Assembly: GCA_039621445.1 (NCBI GenBank)
Contig: CP154954.1
Location: 19,888,642-19,952,641 of the forward strand
Direction of reading: 5' to 3'
Source of the DNA: Euglena gracilis
Taxonomy: Eukaryota; Euglenida; Euglenophyceae; Euglenales
DNA: 64,000 bases
Part shown: in pieces, positions 22,780-34,300 of the stretch
Numbering within the stretch: position 1 is the stretch's first letter
Layout: the number at the start of each line of letters is the position of its first letter
The notes under the pieces: generated by a model
Databases searched by the model: none
Told to the model about the DNA's origin: nothing
Seen by the model: only the letters and a program-made list of their open reading frames with translations
Program-made: the position numbers and the translations under genes

Positions 22780-24140
22780 GCAGAGAGGTATTGAACCTGA
22801 TAAGGGAGGGGGTTATGGCAGATCTTCCCCTCCCCCCTCAGATCTCCTTAAAAGTTCCCTTCAAAAACCTCCAAGAAATAGTGACTGCCCAGAAAATTCT
22901 GAGAGAATACGAATGTGCGGGGGGGGCAAATCCCCCCATAAGTGGCAAAACATTTCGCACCTTACTTCATAATTTCCAAAAAAAAAGAGGGGAAAAAGGA
23001 AAAAGGAGAGACTAATTTCAGATTGTCGACAGTTAAATCACCATTTCACCCCAGACTTGAACACATGGCAAACATCTTCCCATACTTAAGAAAAGGTTGG
23101 TTCTGTGGAAAGATCGATCTGAAAGACGCTTATTTTCACTTAAAGCTGCACAGCAGCCTAGAAAATTTTTTTTGCATGCAAGTGGGGGGGAAATTTTGCA
23201 ATTTCAAGCTGCATACTTTCGTATAAGCAGCCTGCCACAATACTTATTGACTCCATTGAGAGTCTGGGGAAGAAAATGGAGAAAGGAAGGAAAGGTAGTT
23301 TTTATATACCTGGACGTCATTTTGGTGTTAGCCCCCAGCAAAAAGACAGCAACCCTGCATTAGGCAGAAGTGAAAAAAGATCTCTTACCAGCAGGTTTCA
23401 GAATAAACCTCCCCAAATCATGTCTGGAACAAACACAGGAAATACAGCATTTGGGCCAGTGGATCAATTTGAAAAAAGGCCAACTGGAATTTCCACAGGA
23501 AAACTAACATACTTAAGAAAGGAGTTAGGAAAGGTGCTGACAGCACAAAAAATGAGCTGCAGAAAACTCAGCTCTATTGTGGGGCAAGTCAGAACCTATT
23601 TACTTTCAATGCCTTTTCTCAGAATTATGACAGATCAACTCTGCAAAATGGTGGATTCGCACACCAAGTGTTGTTGTGACCACACCTTGACCATTCCCCA
23701 GGGAGTCGAAGATCAAATTGTGGAGTTAAAAGCGTTTTTGCAGCCAGGTGTGGGCAGAGACTTTCAATCCCAGCATCTCAGGAACTCTTCTCAGCAGCAC
23801 CTGGCAATGGGGGGGGGCTGTACAAAGATTAAGGCCAAAAGGTGCAGGACTTTTGGAGGGACCTGCATGTCCTTCATATCAATCAAAAAGAGTTGCATGC
23901 TGCAGTGGAAACTGTAAAAGCTTTGGCCAAACCAAAAGCAACATTTTTGCTTCATGTGGACAGCCAGGTGGCTGTCAGTTACTTAACAAAATGGGCAGGC
24001 AAAAAGCCATACCTAAATTCCGTCCTGAAACCACTGCTGTATCATTGTCAGTAAAAACAGATCAATCTGCAGGTGGTTTGGGTTCCCACAAAGGAGCAAT
24101 TGGCAGACTCCTTGACCAGGGAACAAAAGGATACAGGTGA
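22780..24140 (+). pseudogene. RT-RNase H of DIRS copy 2
   Basis: CGKIDLKDAYFHLKLHSS and the LAPSKK region identify the reverse transcriptase. The catalytic box is YLDV (23307-23318): the second essential aspartate is lost. RNase H blocks KELHAAVETVKAL and HVDSQVAVSYL follow in other frames. Confidence 0.8.
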
Positions 24141-24543
24141 TTATCCCCTAAACCTGAACATCTTTCACAAAATTGTGCAAAATCTCAGAAAGGACATAAC
24201 CCCAGAGGTGGACATGTTTTGCACCCCCAGGAATAAAAAATTCACCAAGTTCGTTTGTCGATACCCCCACAAAGGAGCTTTGCTGGTGGATGCATTGATG
24301 GCAAATTTGAGGGGCCTCCCCCCAGTTTATGCAAACCCCCCCTGGAGCACAATTCCCCAATGGGTTCAGAAATTAATGTTAAACCCAGACCTAACCTGTC
24401 TGTTGATTGTACCCCACTGGGCTTCGATATTGTGGTGGCGCCAATTAATGTCAATCAGGCATCCAGGCAGCAAGGTCTTGCTGATGCCCCCCCCCCCAAT
24501 GGGGTCTGTTCACTAACTCCTAGGGAGCAGATGCCCCCCCAAG

Positions 24544-25450
24544 GTGGAATTTGGCCTGCTTGATTGTATCAATCAAATATTACAATCCCAGGAAGTTTCG
24601 ATGTCCAGTGTCGACACTTACATAAAACACCTGGGAAATGTCAGGAGATATGACTCAGCATTTAGGGCATTGGTGGGCCAATTGTTGCACAAAGGGGAGC
24701 CCCTGCAGGACTGCACAGTCCACAGGATGGCTGATGCCATCCTTGATGTGGCTGTTCGCAGCCTCAACACTGCACGAAATGCATATGCAGCAGCCTTGTT
24801 AATCCCAGGGTTTGGGTCATTGAGATTATCCCCTCTTCTGGCTCAATTTAAAAGAAAATTGAATTCCAATGTCTGCAAGTATGCAGATTTTTTGGACCCC
24901 ACTGATTTTCCAGAAAACATCATCAGAAAATATAAACTCCTCTCAGAACTATCTGTGAAAGAGCTCAGAAACAGACTCATCATTTGTTGGAGGCTTTTGG
25001 TCCTCCACAGGGGGGTTGATCTAGCCAGGACACAGCGAAAAATCAGTTTCGTGGGAGAAATTTTTTTCATTTTTTTGCAAAGGAAATGGTGGCAGTTCCC
25101 AAGGTGGGATGAAATTTTTAATTTGCCACACACACCCCTCATAACCCCCTGGAATTTATTGAAAGAGTACGTGGAAAGGACAGCCCCCATGTTTGGGCAC
25201 AAAAATAATTTGTTATGGTCTTTGGATGGTAAAAGACCGTTAAAATAAGAAAGAGTAAATTACCTTACCAAAGAAACTGCAAGACGGGTGGGGTGGACAC
25301 CACCCTGAAAACCCCACAGCACCAGAAGAGCTGGGGTTTTATGGCGGAAAAATGCTGATTTGCAAGTGGAAAAATTTTGGAGCTTTCCAAGCTCATTACT
25401 TGAGACTGGGTGTCGTATCAAAAATTCAAAACGTTATGGACAAAGGGGGG
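24544..25450 (+). pseudogene. tyrosine recombinase of DIRS copy 2
   Basis: A 234-codon frame (24544-25248) carries the N-terminal domain (SSVDTYIKHLGNVRRYDSAF) and the first catalytic Arg region (LHRGVDLARTQ). A stop then precedes PHSTRRAGV near 25315, and AHYLRLG lies in another frame. The catalytic parts exist but are not joined. Confidence 0.75.
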
Positions 25451-25947
25451 TGCACAGTACCTCACCATCTCGCATTGCGGAGCCCGAATGGTCTCGGACT
25501 CCCACGACGAAGGAAGGGGGAGGAAGGGACCATGGTCAGAGGGCGAAGCACAAGAAGATGGTGAGCCCAAGGTCCCCACCCAAGAAATCAGCAGAAAGAG
25601 AAAAACATCCCAAACAGAAAAGTGAAACCCGACCAAGAAGCCCCAACTACCCACCCAGAAACACACCAGAAATTTACAGCCATCCCCACCTCCGGATGGG
25701 CCCCCCACCCAGCGACCATATGAGAGGGGGGGGACGGGGCCACGACGGTTCAGCTTCGCCAAGGTGTCGGAGGAGGCTTCATCATCGCCAACTCCGACAA
25801 CGAAGGCGCAGTAAGAAGCACCCCCTCCCACGCACAAACACACCAGAACAGAACAGCCTGCAAGGAAAGCAGCACCTCACCTCACCATCTTCTTGTGCTT
25901 TCCACTCTTGGTCCTTTCCTCCCCCTTCCTTCGCCGTGGGAGTCTGA

Positions 25948-26265
25948 CACTTTAGTGTCTTTAAACAAAAATTTCTCAAGTCTTAGACGGCTTTTGGGTT
26001 CATTCTCGTATTAGGGGCCCGACCCCACAATGATGGAAGCTCAGAAATGCTTTTAGATTTGGTCAGCGGAAAACTGTGGAAGCCTACTTTTCCCCTTCCA
26101 GGTGTTTGGTGCCCAAGAGAGATTTGGGGCACGCTTCGGGACGAAAAATTTGGTGCAGCCCCCCCCCCCTCCTTCCAGCATGGCTTCAAAGTATACTTCA
26201 ACTTTGCGGAAGTGCCCCTCGAGGCACCTCGGGGGAGTGCCTCGGGCACTAAGAGGGGAGGAAGG
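25948..26265. other. spacer between DIRS copies 2 and 3
   Basis: 318 bases with no reading frame of note. Near its right edge CCCCTCGAGGCACCTCGGGGGAGTGCCTCGGGCACT forms a small imperfect palindrome beside the left end of copy 3. Confidence 0.5.
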
Positions 26266-26549
26266 GACACCTTGGGCTCAGCACTTTGCTCGCCGGCGGT
26301 GCTGTGTGATTGTGGGTCAGGAGCCCCTGCTTATTTTGTGCTTTTTTTTTCGCCGGAGATGGCTGATTCCTAACTTGCCCTTCGAAACGCAGAGGAAAGG
26401 AAAAGAGTTCACCCACAAAGAAGAAAAGAAGGAAGGAACTTAGGGAAGGAAAAGAAGTGAATATCAATTCAATATCGAGAAGGACACGAACCAGACGAAT
26501 GTAAACTGAAAAGTACAATATCAAATTTCAATTTCGACTTCAACGAGCA

Positions 26550-27300
26550 ATGCAGTGGAGAAGAAATTGGAATTATATGACCGCGGACGTCCTGGAGCAG
26601 TGGCCGCAGCAGCTGGAGATCTTGGAGATGCGGTCAATGCGTGGCAAACCGTGGCCGTTCTTCCCCCCCCCCCCAGGCACCCTTCCCAGAAATTTCCCAA
26701 CCCCCCCCAGTTCCTTGTATTCAGAAGGCCCAGAAGACAGAAGTCAGTTCCAGCCGTTGGTGGGCAAATGATGGGCCCTGGGGCCCAAAATGCTTCACAA
26801 TTGGACAACCAAAACACACGCATCAGGGGCATCTCCCCCACAGGCGCCCAGTCGCCTATACACAAATTGTCCAAAGGATGGAGATGGTATCAAGGCCAAG
26901 GAGGTCAACACTACAGGGCCATGGGGACCAGTTTTACAAGCAATTCACCTCAGGAAGTGGCAGAAAAGGTCTTTCTAACCCCCCCCGATTCTTCTTAAAC
27001 AACAACCCCTCTCGTGGGGAAAAAGGGGGCCACAACAGCCTCCCCAGACTTACAGCGAGGTTGGAGGCCAAGAATAACTCAAGGCCCGGAAGACCAACAG
27101 TTGGATTATGGCAAAACTATACATGGAGACTTTGGAGGCCAGCAGGGTAGACCCACAGTGGCCACCAAGAAGCTAGGGGACATCATCCCCAAGCTGCCGG
27201 AGAAATCCCCAAGGGACCCACAGAGGCCCTCTGCCAAAACAGGGGGGGGAAGGGACCCACAGTGGCCCTTTCAGTGACCCAGCACCACGAGGAAAAGGGA
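26550..27300 (+). pseudogene. Gag-like region of DIRS copy 3
   Basis: The N-terminal GDAVNAWQTVAVLPPPP matches the conserved W..(V/L)AV block of the other copies. It then decays into Gly-Gln-rich remnants (YQGQGGQHY). Between about 27130 and 27350 GACCCACAGTGGCC-like units repeat several times. Confidence 0.5.
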
Positions 27301-27552
27301 CCCACAGTGGCCATTTTGGAGGGAGGCAGGACCCCCTCCAACATTTATTTCTCAATTACAGATTATTCAATCAAGGAGGGGACCCACTGAGGCCCCCCTA
27401 TGGTATGTCAACCAACCACATCAACATGAAGAAGACCAGATAGGCAAAACAGGAGCATTAAGCCCTGAGGTATGTCTTCCAACAACAAAGGTGCATGCAT
27501 ACCCCAAGAAAAACTTTATTTTACAAGGGCCAAGCCCTAGGGGACCTAAACA

Positions 27553-27996
27553 CCCCCTGAATAGAAGCCCCCCCCCCGAATAGTGACCCCCGAATAGTGC
27601 CCCCCCCCCGAATAGAAGCCCCTCCCCCTCGGTTTTCGACCAAAATTCCGAATAGTGCCCCCCCTCCCGAATAGTAGGCCCCTGCCCGTGGATCTGTCAA
27701 CTGGGACGGATGGCAATTTGGTTTCTTCAGGCATTGCTTAAATAAGGGTTGGCTGATTTTTTCTTTCATGATCCAATGCATCCACAAGAGTAACATTTGC
27801 AGCAAATTTGACATAGTTTGGAAAGGTAGGACATGTGGAGCCACAAATAATTTTCTTCGATAAATCTCGGACCCCATGGTTTTCGACCACTTTTCCGAAT
27901 AGTGACCCCCCCCCCCCCCGAATACAAGCCCCCCTCCCGGTTTTCGTTTTCGGCGAACGCTCCGAATAGAAGCCCCCGGGGCTTCTATTCAGGGGG
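27553..27996. mobile_element. 444-bp C-run TIR element inside DIRS copy 3
   Basis: The ends CCCCCTGAATAGAAGCCCC and GGGGCTTCTATTCAGGGGG are perfect 19-base reverse complements. Inside, words such as CCCGAATAGTGCCCC and CCGAATAGAAGCCCC recur about eight times. No reading frame is present, and no target duplication could be fixed. Confidence 0.7.
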
Positions 27997-27999
27997 GTT

Positions 28000-29810
28000 A
28001 TGGGTGCAATGTCCAACACCCCCAGCCCAGCCCCCGCAAAATCATCTCGTCCAGGAAATAAATTCCATGGAGGAAAAATGGGGAGACACCCCCCTCCATC
28101 AAAGTTTGCAAAAGAGCCTAAAATGTCCAACATTCCCACCCCAGCCCCCCCAAAATCATCTTATCCAGGAAAAAAATTACATGGAGGAAATATGGGGAGA
28201 AACCCTCCTTCATCAAAGGTTGCAAAAAAGCTTGACGTGGTGGCAAAAAAATGCCCCCCCCCCCCAACAACATGTCAACTCATCAGGGCTAGCATTCAGT
28301 CCCCCTGGTTAAGCCCACCAAAATTGTCCACCCACCCAAAGCCCAGAGCGAATTTGAACCTACCCCAAGCAGAAAAAATACTGCAGGATTATGAAAAATC
28401 TGGATCCGTTAAGAGGGTGAAGGAATCAACCACCCAGCACCTGATCCACTGGTTTTTGATTTCAAAACCAGAGGGGGGGGGGCAGACAAAATGGGGCTTA
28501 ATAAGCGATTGCAGGGAATTAAACCAAAGGTTCCACGTGAAAGCTTTCAAGCTGGATCACATCCAGCACATTTTTCCAGTGCTGGAAAAAGGCCACCGGG
28601 CAGCAAAAATATACCTAAAAGATGCTTACTTCCACATCCCAGTGATCCAGGCCCTAAGGCCATTTCTGAGACATCAGGTGGGGGGGCAGACCTGGGAATT
28701 CCAGGCAGGCTATTTTGACCTGAATGTAACCCCCAAATTTTCATGTCAGTAATAAAGCTGTGGAGGAAAAGGGGCATCCAGGTATTTATTAACCTGGACG
28801 ACGTTTTACTGGTGGCCAAAGCAAAACAAAATCCTACAAAATGACCTGAACACAGTGGTAAGGATTTAATCAAATCAGGATTCAAAATCAATGTAAAAAA
28901 GTCCACCCTGCAGCGCACCCAAATCGTATATCATCTTGGGTTTCAACTAAACTTCCAAGAGGGAAAATTACAGTAAAAACAGACAGAAAATAAAAACAGT
29001 AAAAAGGACGTGGGGAAAATGGTGAAAAAAGATTACATGTCAAAAAGGCAGTTGACTGCCATTTTGGGCGAAGTCAGATGCAACCTAATTTGGCCCTTTC
29101 TAAGGGCCAAATTCTCTGGAGGAAAATTCCACAGCCCCTTGGGACTCAAAACACCCCATTATCCAAAGAAAAAAGGACCAATTAAGAGAAATAAAAATCC
29201 TACTGGACTCCTGGGGGGCAGACCCTTCCCCAAATTGCAACCAGAGAGTTGCACTCAGACAGCAGTACCCATGCCTAGGGGGGGGGGGGGCTGGAAATTC
29301 GAACAGGCAAAATTGTGCAAGAATTTTGGAGGGAAAGCTCCATTTTGCACATAAATGTCAAATAATCGAGTGCAGCAGTAAGCACAGTACAAAGCCTCAG
29401 ACAGCAAAGAGAAACTGTATCCCTGTCAGTAAACAATCAAGCAATTTACTACTATTTAGCAAAAGGGGGGGTGGCACAAAAGACCCCTTCAATTACATGC
29501 TAAGACCATTTTTCAAATCGTGCATGGTACACAACATAAACCTGCAAGTAACGTGGGTCCCTTCACAGGAATGCCTAGCAGACCCCATAAGCAGGTGGGA
29601 AATTGACAGGGAGGATTTTTCCCTGGACCCCCAACTTTTTAAATGGCTGAGGCGGCAGTACAAAAATTTGATAATGCTGAAAACAGACGTTTTGCCTCAC
29701 CAGGCAACAAAACACTGCCACAATTCCTGGCCAGGTGGCGCCACTGGCAAGCCACAGCAGTGGATGCAATACAATGTCCACTGGACAACATGGGGGATCT
29801 TTATGCACCC
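28000..29810 (+). pseudogene. RT-RNase H of DIRS copy 3
   Basis: The frame from 28000 holds the conserved pre-RT block (NLPQAEKILQDYEKSG) and YLKDAYFHI, with the in-frame 7-G run (28680-28686). The catalytic box reads NLDD (28791-28802), so the aromatic residue is lost. RNase H blocks follow in shifted frames. Confidence 0.8.
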
Positions 29811-30019
29811 ACCTCCCTGGTCAGTTATTCAAAAATTTCTATCCACATTAAAAATGTTTCCACTGGCCAGAGTTTTGATGGTCACCCCCTACTGTGATTC
29901 AGCTGCACGGTGGCCCGAGTTGATAAAAATGAAAGTACCAGGAACCCCTGCCTGAAAATATCACCCCTTACAAGGGTATGTTCACCAAGTGCAGGGGGGG
30001 GGGGATGCCGCCCCCAGGG

Positions 30020-30985
30020 GGCCCCTGCGTTGCATGATTTGCTCAGGCAAATTCTGGAGGGGAAACAGATACAAAATAAAATCATTACCTATTTTCTGGG
30101 AAGAAACACCAGTTTAAAGCGTTATCAAAGTGCGTTTACGCTTTTATGGGTGATTTTGGAAAAAATGGGGGTGCCCCCCCAAAAGCCACCACTGACCAAG
30201 TGGTTGACGCTTTAATTCAACTATTTCAATTTTCAAAGGCCCAAGCACGCAATGCATACAGTGCTATGTTTTTGATCCCTGGCTTTGCTGTCCTAAGGTT
30301 CCATGCCATGTTGGCACCTTATAAAAGGCTTTGGAACCAAAATTTGGGAAAATATGGTGCATTCTGGGATCCCCTCCCAATCCTCCAGGGGCTGGCACAG
30401 TCCCCCCTGCCCTCTGAAATATGTACCTTGCGTACACAACTCATTTCCTGTTCACGAATCCTCTGTTTTTACAGAAGTTCAGATTTGGCACAGGTCCAAA
30501 GAACCACCAGTGTGTTGGGGGGGGCACCCTGCATCAAATTAAACGTAAAGGTAAAAAACTCCATAAGTGTGCACAAAAAATTAACAAGTGGGAGAGAGTT
30601 GTCTCCATTCCGCACTGCCCCCAAACCAGTCCCTTTCATTTGATTATGTCTTATGTGGCAGCAACCCGTTTCTTTGTGAAACGTGGGGTCCCCTTTTAAT
30701 TACGATAAAAAAAACCCCAAAGCTAATAAGGCAGATACCATTCCTTCTATCGCCAAAATAATTTTCGACCAAACAGGGGATACCCTCCTGGTTTGAAGAC
30801 CCCACTCCACCAGAGGGGCAGGGGTTTGTTTGCTGAAACAACTGGTACTTTTCCCCCAAGAAGTTTATGAAATTGGTCAGCGGAGGGGGTTGGAGGCTTT
30901 TACAGCCCATTATCAAAGACTTGGTGCCCAAGGTGCTTTGGAGAATGCCCTGGCCCCCCTTTCTTCGGTGCAGAATCCGGCCTCA
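30020..30985 (+). pseudogene. tyrosine recombinase of DIRS copy 3
   Basis: Fragments carry RYQSAFTLLW, the catalytic YRSSDLAQVQRTTS, HSTRGAGV near 30810 and AHYQRLGAQGALENAL. All catalytic residues can be read but lie in different frames. Confidence 0.75.
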
Positions 30986-31699
30986 CAAGGGCAAAGTGCG
31001 GAGCCCGAGGTGTCTCGCACTCCCTCGAGGAAAACCGAAGAGAGAGGAAAGGACACCGAGGGCGGAGCACATAGACATTGTGAGCCCGACCCCCCCCACC
31101 CACATAAGAAAATTTGTCCTCAAACGCCCTCGGTCAGCAGAAGACGGGGGCCAGGGGGGTGGGAGAGGGCCCCCCCGGAGGAAAAATCGGACTCCCACGA
31201 CAGAGGAAGGGGGAGGAAGGGACCAAGAGGGCGAAGCACAAGAAGATGGTGAGGTCCTGCTTTCCTTGCCGGCTGTTCTGTTCTGGTGTGTTTGTGCGTG
31301 CGCGGTGGGTGCTTCTTACTGCGCCTTTGTTGCCGGAGTTGGCGATGATGAGGCCTCGTCCGACACCTTGGCGAAGTGGAACCGTCGTGGCCCCGCCCCC
31401 CCCCCCCTCACGCATGGTTGCTTGCTGGGGGCCCCCCCCTCGATGGGGATGGTGGTCTCTTTCTGATGTTTTTCCGGGTGGGTGGTTGGGGCTGCTTGGT
31501 CGGGGGTCCCCTTTCTGGTTGGGATGTTTTTCTTTTTCTGTTGATTTTTTGGGTGGGGGGGTTGGGCTCACCATCTTCTTGTGCTTCGCCCTCTTGGTCC
31601 CTTCCTCCCCCTTCCTCTGTCGTGGGAGTCCGAGACCATTCGGGCTCCGCACTGCGAGATGGTGAGGTACTGTGCACCCCCCTTTGGGCCATAATATTC

Positions 31700-32276
31700 T
31701 GAATTTTTGAAACGACACCAAGGCGCAAATAATGAGCTTGGAAGGCCCCAAACTTTTTCCACTGACCCAGCTGCTGGACTTCTTCCACTTGTAAACCAGC
31801 ATTTTTCCTCCATAAAACCCCAGCCCCTCTGGTGCTGTGGGGTTTCCAGTGGGTGGTGTCCACCCCCCCCCTCTTGCAGAATTTCTTTGGTAAGGGAATT
31901 CACTCTTTCTGATGTCAAAGGTCGTTTACCATCCAAAGACCATAACAAATTATTTTTGTGCCCAACCATGTGGGCTGTCCTTTCCACATACTCTTTCAAT
32001 AGGTGCCAGGGGCTGATGAGGGGGGTGTGTGGTAAATTCAAAACTTCCTCCCTTCTTGGGAATTGCCACCCTTTTCTTTGCAATAAAATGAAATTTTTTC
32101 CCCACGAAACTGATTTTTCGCTGTGTCCTGGCTAAATCAACCCCCCTGGGAGGGCCAAAAGCCTCCAACAATGGATGAGTCTGTTTCTGAGCTCTTTCAC
32201 AGAGAGTTCTGAGAGGGGTCTTGATTGTCTGATGATGTTGTTTAGAAAATCAGTGGGGTCCCAGAAATGGGCATAC
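31700..32276 (-). pseudogene. recombinase C-terminal part, DIRS copy 4
   Basis: This continues the recombinase beyond the LTR element: GVDLARTQRKISFVG with the first catalytic Arg, then PHSTRGAGV and AHYLRLG with the catalytic Tyr in one frame. Upstream frame shifts remain, so the gene was already damaged or has decayed since. Confidence 0.75.
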
Positions 32277-32564
32277 TGTGAGCGCGGGCCAGATTTGAGA
32301 TTCATTTTTGTAAGAGATGCCAGCAGAAATTAAGTATTGCCTCACAGAGATTTGGGGGAATTAAATTTTTCACAGGCAAGCTGGAAAACAGTGTACAAGT
32401 TTGCGTGGGACTCTGAACTGGATTCAAAGTATCAAGTCTTGTCTTCTGGGGTGCTGTGTGGGGAAGTTTAGGAAGAAGACCCTTGAAGGCTGAAAAGTTG
32501 GAATTGGCCAGAAGTCTGATGTGGTGAAATTATCTGGACACACTGGACCATCCCCCAACTTGCA
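32277..32564 (+). repeat. 5' LTR
   Basis: 288-bp direct repeat with TG..CA ends. No obvious tRNA-complementary primer site could be confirmed in the bases after it (CAAACTTGTATGAGATTTGC). Confidence 0.9.
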
Positions 32565-33640
32565 CAAACTTGTATGAGATTTGCAGTGCAGAAAAGCCCC
32601 GTAAAAACGTACCTGTGGAGCCGGGGACTCTCAGAAGTGAAAAGGCATGGAAGTGGCAGGCCAGCTCAGCAGCAGAAGGGGGACAAGGCAGAGGAAGGCA
32701 TCAGTTGGCACACAGTGAGATGCTGTGTTTGCCACCATGATCAACTCTCCAGATCAAGCAAGCAGCAGGTGATCCTGGGGTTGGTGCTGCTGTGGATCTT
32801 GGTTGGAGCCTGGGCTGAAGGACAGACGAATGTCAATCACAGCCCGCCATCATCATCAATGATCTATCTCAATCTCCAAAATGTCTGTCAAGATGTCATT
32901 TCAGGGTCAAGTTCAATTTCAAGATTCCAAGGAATCTGTGGTGGAAGAAAGTTGTCATGTCAAGATTTCAATTTCTCAAGGTCAATCTGTGAAGGAGTTC
33001 TGTCATCATTTCCAAGATTCCAAGTTCCCAAGGTCAATCTGTGGAGGATCCAAGGTGTGATGCCCAGGATTTCAAGTTCCCAAGTTCAAGATGTCAAGTT
33101 TCAACGTCATTGGTCAAGTTCCCCCTGGAGATTTCGGCGCGAGGAGCCTGACCTCGTAAAAAACAGTGATCAGGGTTGTGCAACAGCCCTACAAATGCAC
33201 ATCTGGTGATCAACTTCAAGTTCGTCAACCTGTTGCTGCTGTGATGGCTGTGGTGTGTGCCGCCTCCCCGTTCGGTGCTGGGCCGCTTCAAGGGGGCTCT
33301 GCTCCGGTTTGGCTCGGCGGGGCTTGCCGAAGCCCCGGATGGACCCCATGGGGGGTCATGTTGTACGGGGTAGGTCGTACGACATGGCTCTCTAAGGTGG
33401 AAAGGCTGGGGTGGAGGTAGGCGGGCCCCACATGGTATTTATATGTGGATTTGGACGTGTTTACGATTATCTGTGGATTCGAAGATTTGGCAATTTAAAT
33501 TCGAGAACCGCCATTCGTCACTCTTCCATGTCGCTGCTGCGTGTGTGTGTGTGTGTGTGTGTTGAATTTTTATCTCCGGCCCGCTCATTTTTTACTTTCG
33601 TTTTGGACAATTGCCTGGCAATTGTTTTTGGGAAGGGGGG

Positions 33641-33928
33641 TGTGAGCGCGGGCCAGATTTGAGATTTATTTTTGTAAGAGATGCCAGCAGAAATTAAGCA
33701 TTGCCTCACAGAGATTTTGGGGAATTAAATTTTTCACAGGCAAGCCTGCAAACAGTGTACAAGTTTGCGTGGGACTCTGAACTGGATTCAAAGTATCAAG
33801 TCTTGTCTTCTGGGGTGCCGTGTGGGGAAGTTTGGGAAGAAGACCCTTGAAGGCTGAAAAGTTGGAATTGGCCAGAAGTCTGATGTGGTGAAATTATCTG
33901 GACACACTGGACCATCCCCCAACTTGCA
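33641..33928 (+). repeat. 3' LTR
   Basis: Second copy of the 288-bp repeat, preceded by the polypurine tract and followed by the ATAC target duplication. Confidence 0.9.
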
Positions 33929-34300
33929 ATACTTGCAGACATTGGAATTCCATTTCCTTTTCAATGGAGACAAAAGAGGGGAAAACCTCAATGACCCAAA
34001 CCCTGGGAGTAATAAAACTGCTGCATATGCATTTCGTGCGGTGTTGAGGCTGTGAACAGCCAAATCAAGGATGGCCTCGGCCATCTTGTGGACTGTGCAG
34101 TCCTGCAGGGGCACCCCTTTGTGCAACAATTGGCCCACCAATGTCCTGAAGGCTGAATCATATCTCTTGACATTTCCCAGATTTTTTATGTAAGTGTCGA
34201 TACTGGACATCGAAACTTCCTGGGATTGTAATATTTGCCTGACACAATCAAGCAGGCCAATTTCCACCTTGGAGGGGGCATCTCCTCCCCCCAACAGTTG
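33929..34300 (-). pseudogene. recombinase N-terminal part, DIRS copy 4
   Basis: MSSIDTYIKNLGNVKRYDSA to KRKWNSNVCKY is the N-terminal half of the tyrosine recombinase. It is cut after the Cys-Lys-Tyr codons by the LTR element. Confidence 0.8.

Larger units (their letters stand above)
21386..25947 (+). mobile_element. DIRS-type retrotransposon copy 2 (subfamily B, decayed)
   Basis: The left end GACCATTCGGGCTCC and the right end GCCGTGGGAGTCTGA are joined in the internal complementary region at 25440-25565 (junction ATGGTC|TCGGAC near 25492). Right terminal inverted repeat about 25735-25947. Frames are broken throughout, but the recombinase keeps a 234-codon frame. It preserves the uninterrupted site (24876-24892) that the LTR element occupies in copy 4. 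Confidence 0.85.
26266..31186 (+). mobile_element. DIRS-type retrotransposon copy 3 (subfamily A, 3'-truncated)
   Basis: The left end GACACCTTGGGCTCAGCAC belongs to subfamily A. The internal complementary region lies at about 30987-31085. The right terminal repeat is missing: copy 3 stops at the first base of copy 4, tail to tail. A 444-bp inverted-repeat element (27553-27996) is inserted. Frames are decayed. Confidence 0.8.
32277..33928 (+). mobile_element. non-autonomous LTR retrotransposon (1652 bp)
   Basis: Two 288-bp LTRs (32277-32564, 33641-33928) begin TGTGAGCG and end CTTGCA. They differ at about 8 positions (about 97% identical). The duplication ATAC flanks the element (32273-32276, 33929-33932); copy 2 shows the empty site with a single ATAC. 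A purine tract GGGAAGGGGGG ends directly at the right LTR, giving + orientation. The 1.08-kb interior has no RT, integrase or protease; its only longer frame (32574-33209) is Ser-rich with repeated CAAGATTC/CAAGTTC words and looks non-coding. Confidence 0.9.

Noticed and set aside
32277-32564. Hammerhead ribozyme in the LTR (retrozyme idea)
   Set aside because: A CTGATG..GAAA pair occurs near 32518-32530, but the core reads CTGATGT rather than CTGANGA and the stems do not form, so a retrozyme is not supported despite the similar size and 4-bp duplication.
32574-33209. 211-codon frame inside the LTR element as a Gag gene
   Set aside because: It is dominated by repeated CAAGATTC/CAAGTTC words, has no retroviral-type motif and no conserved start; more likely non-coding.
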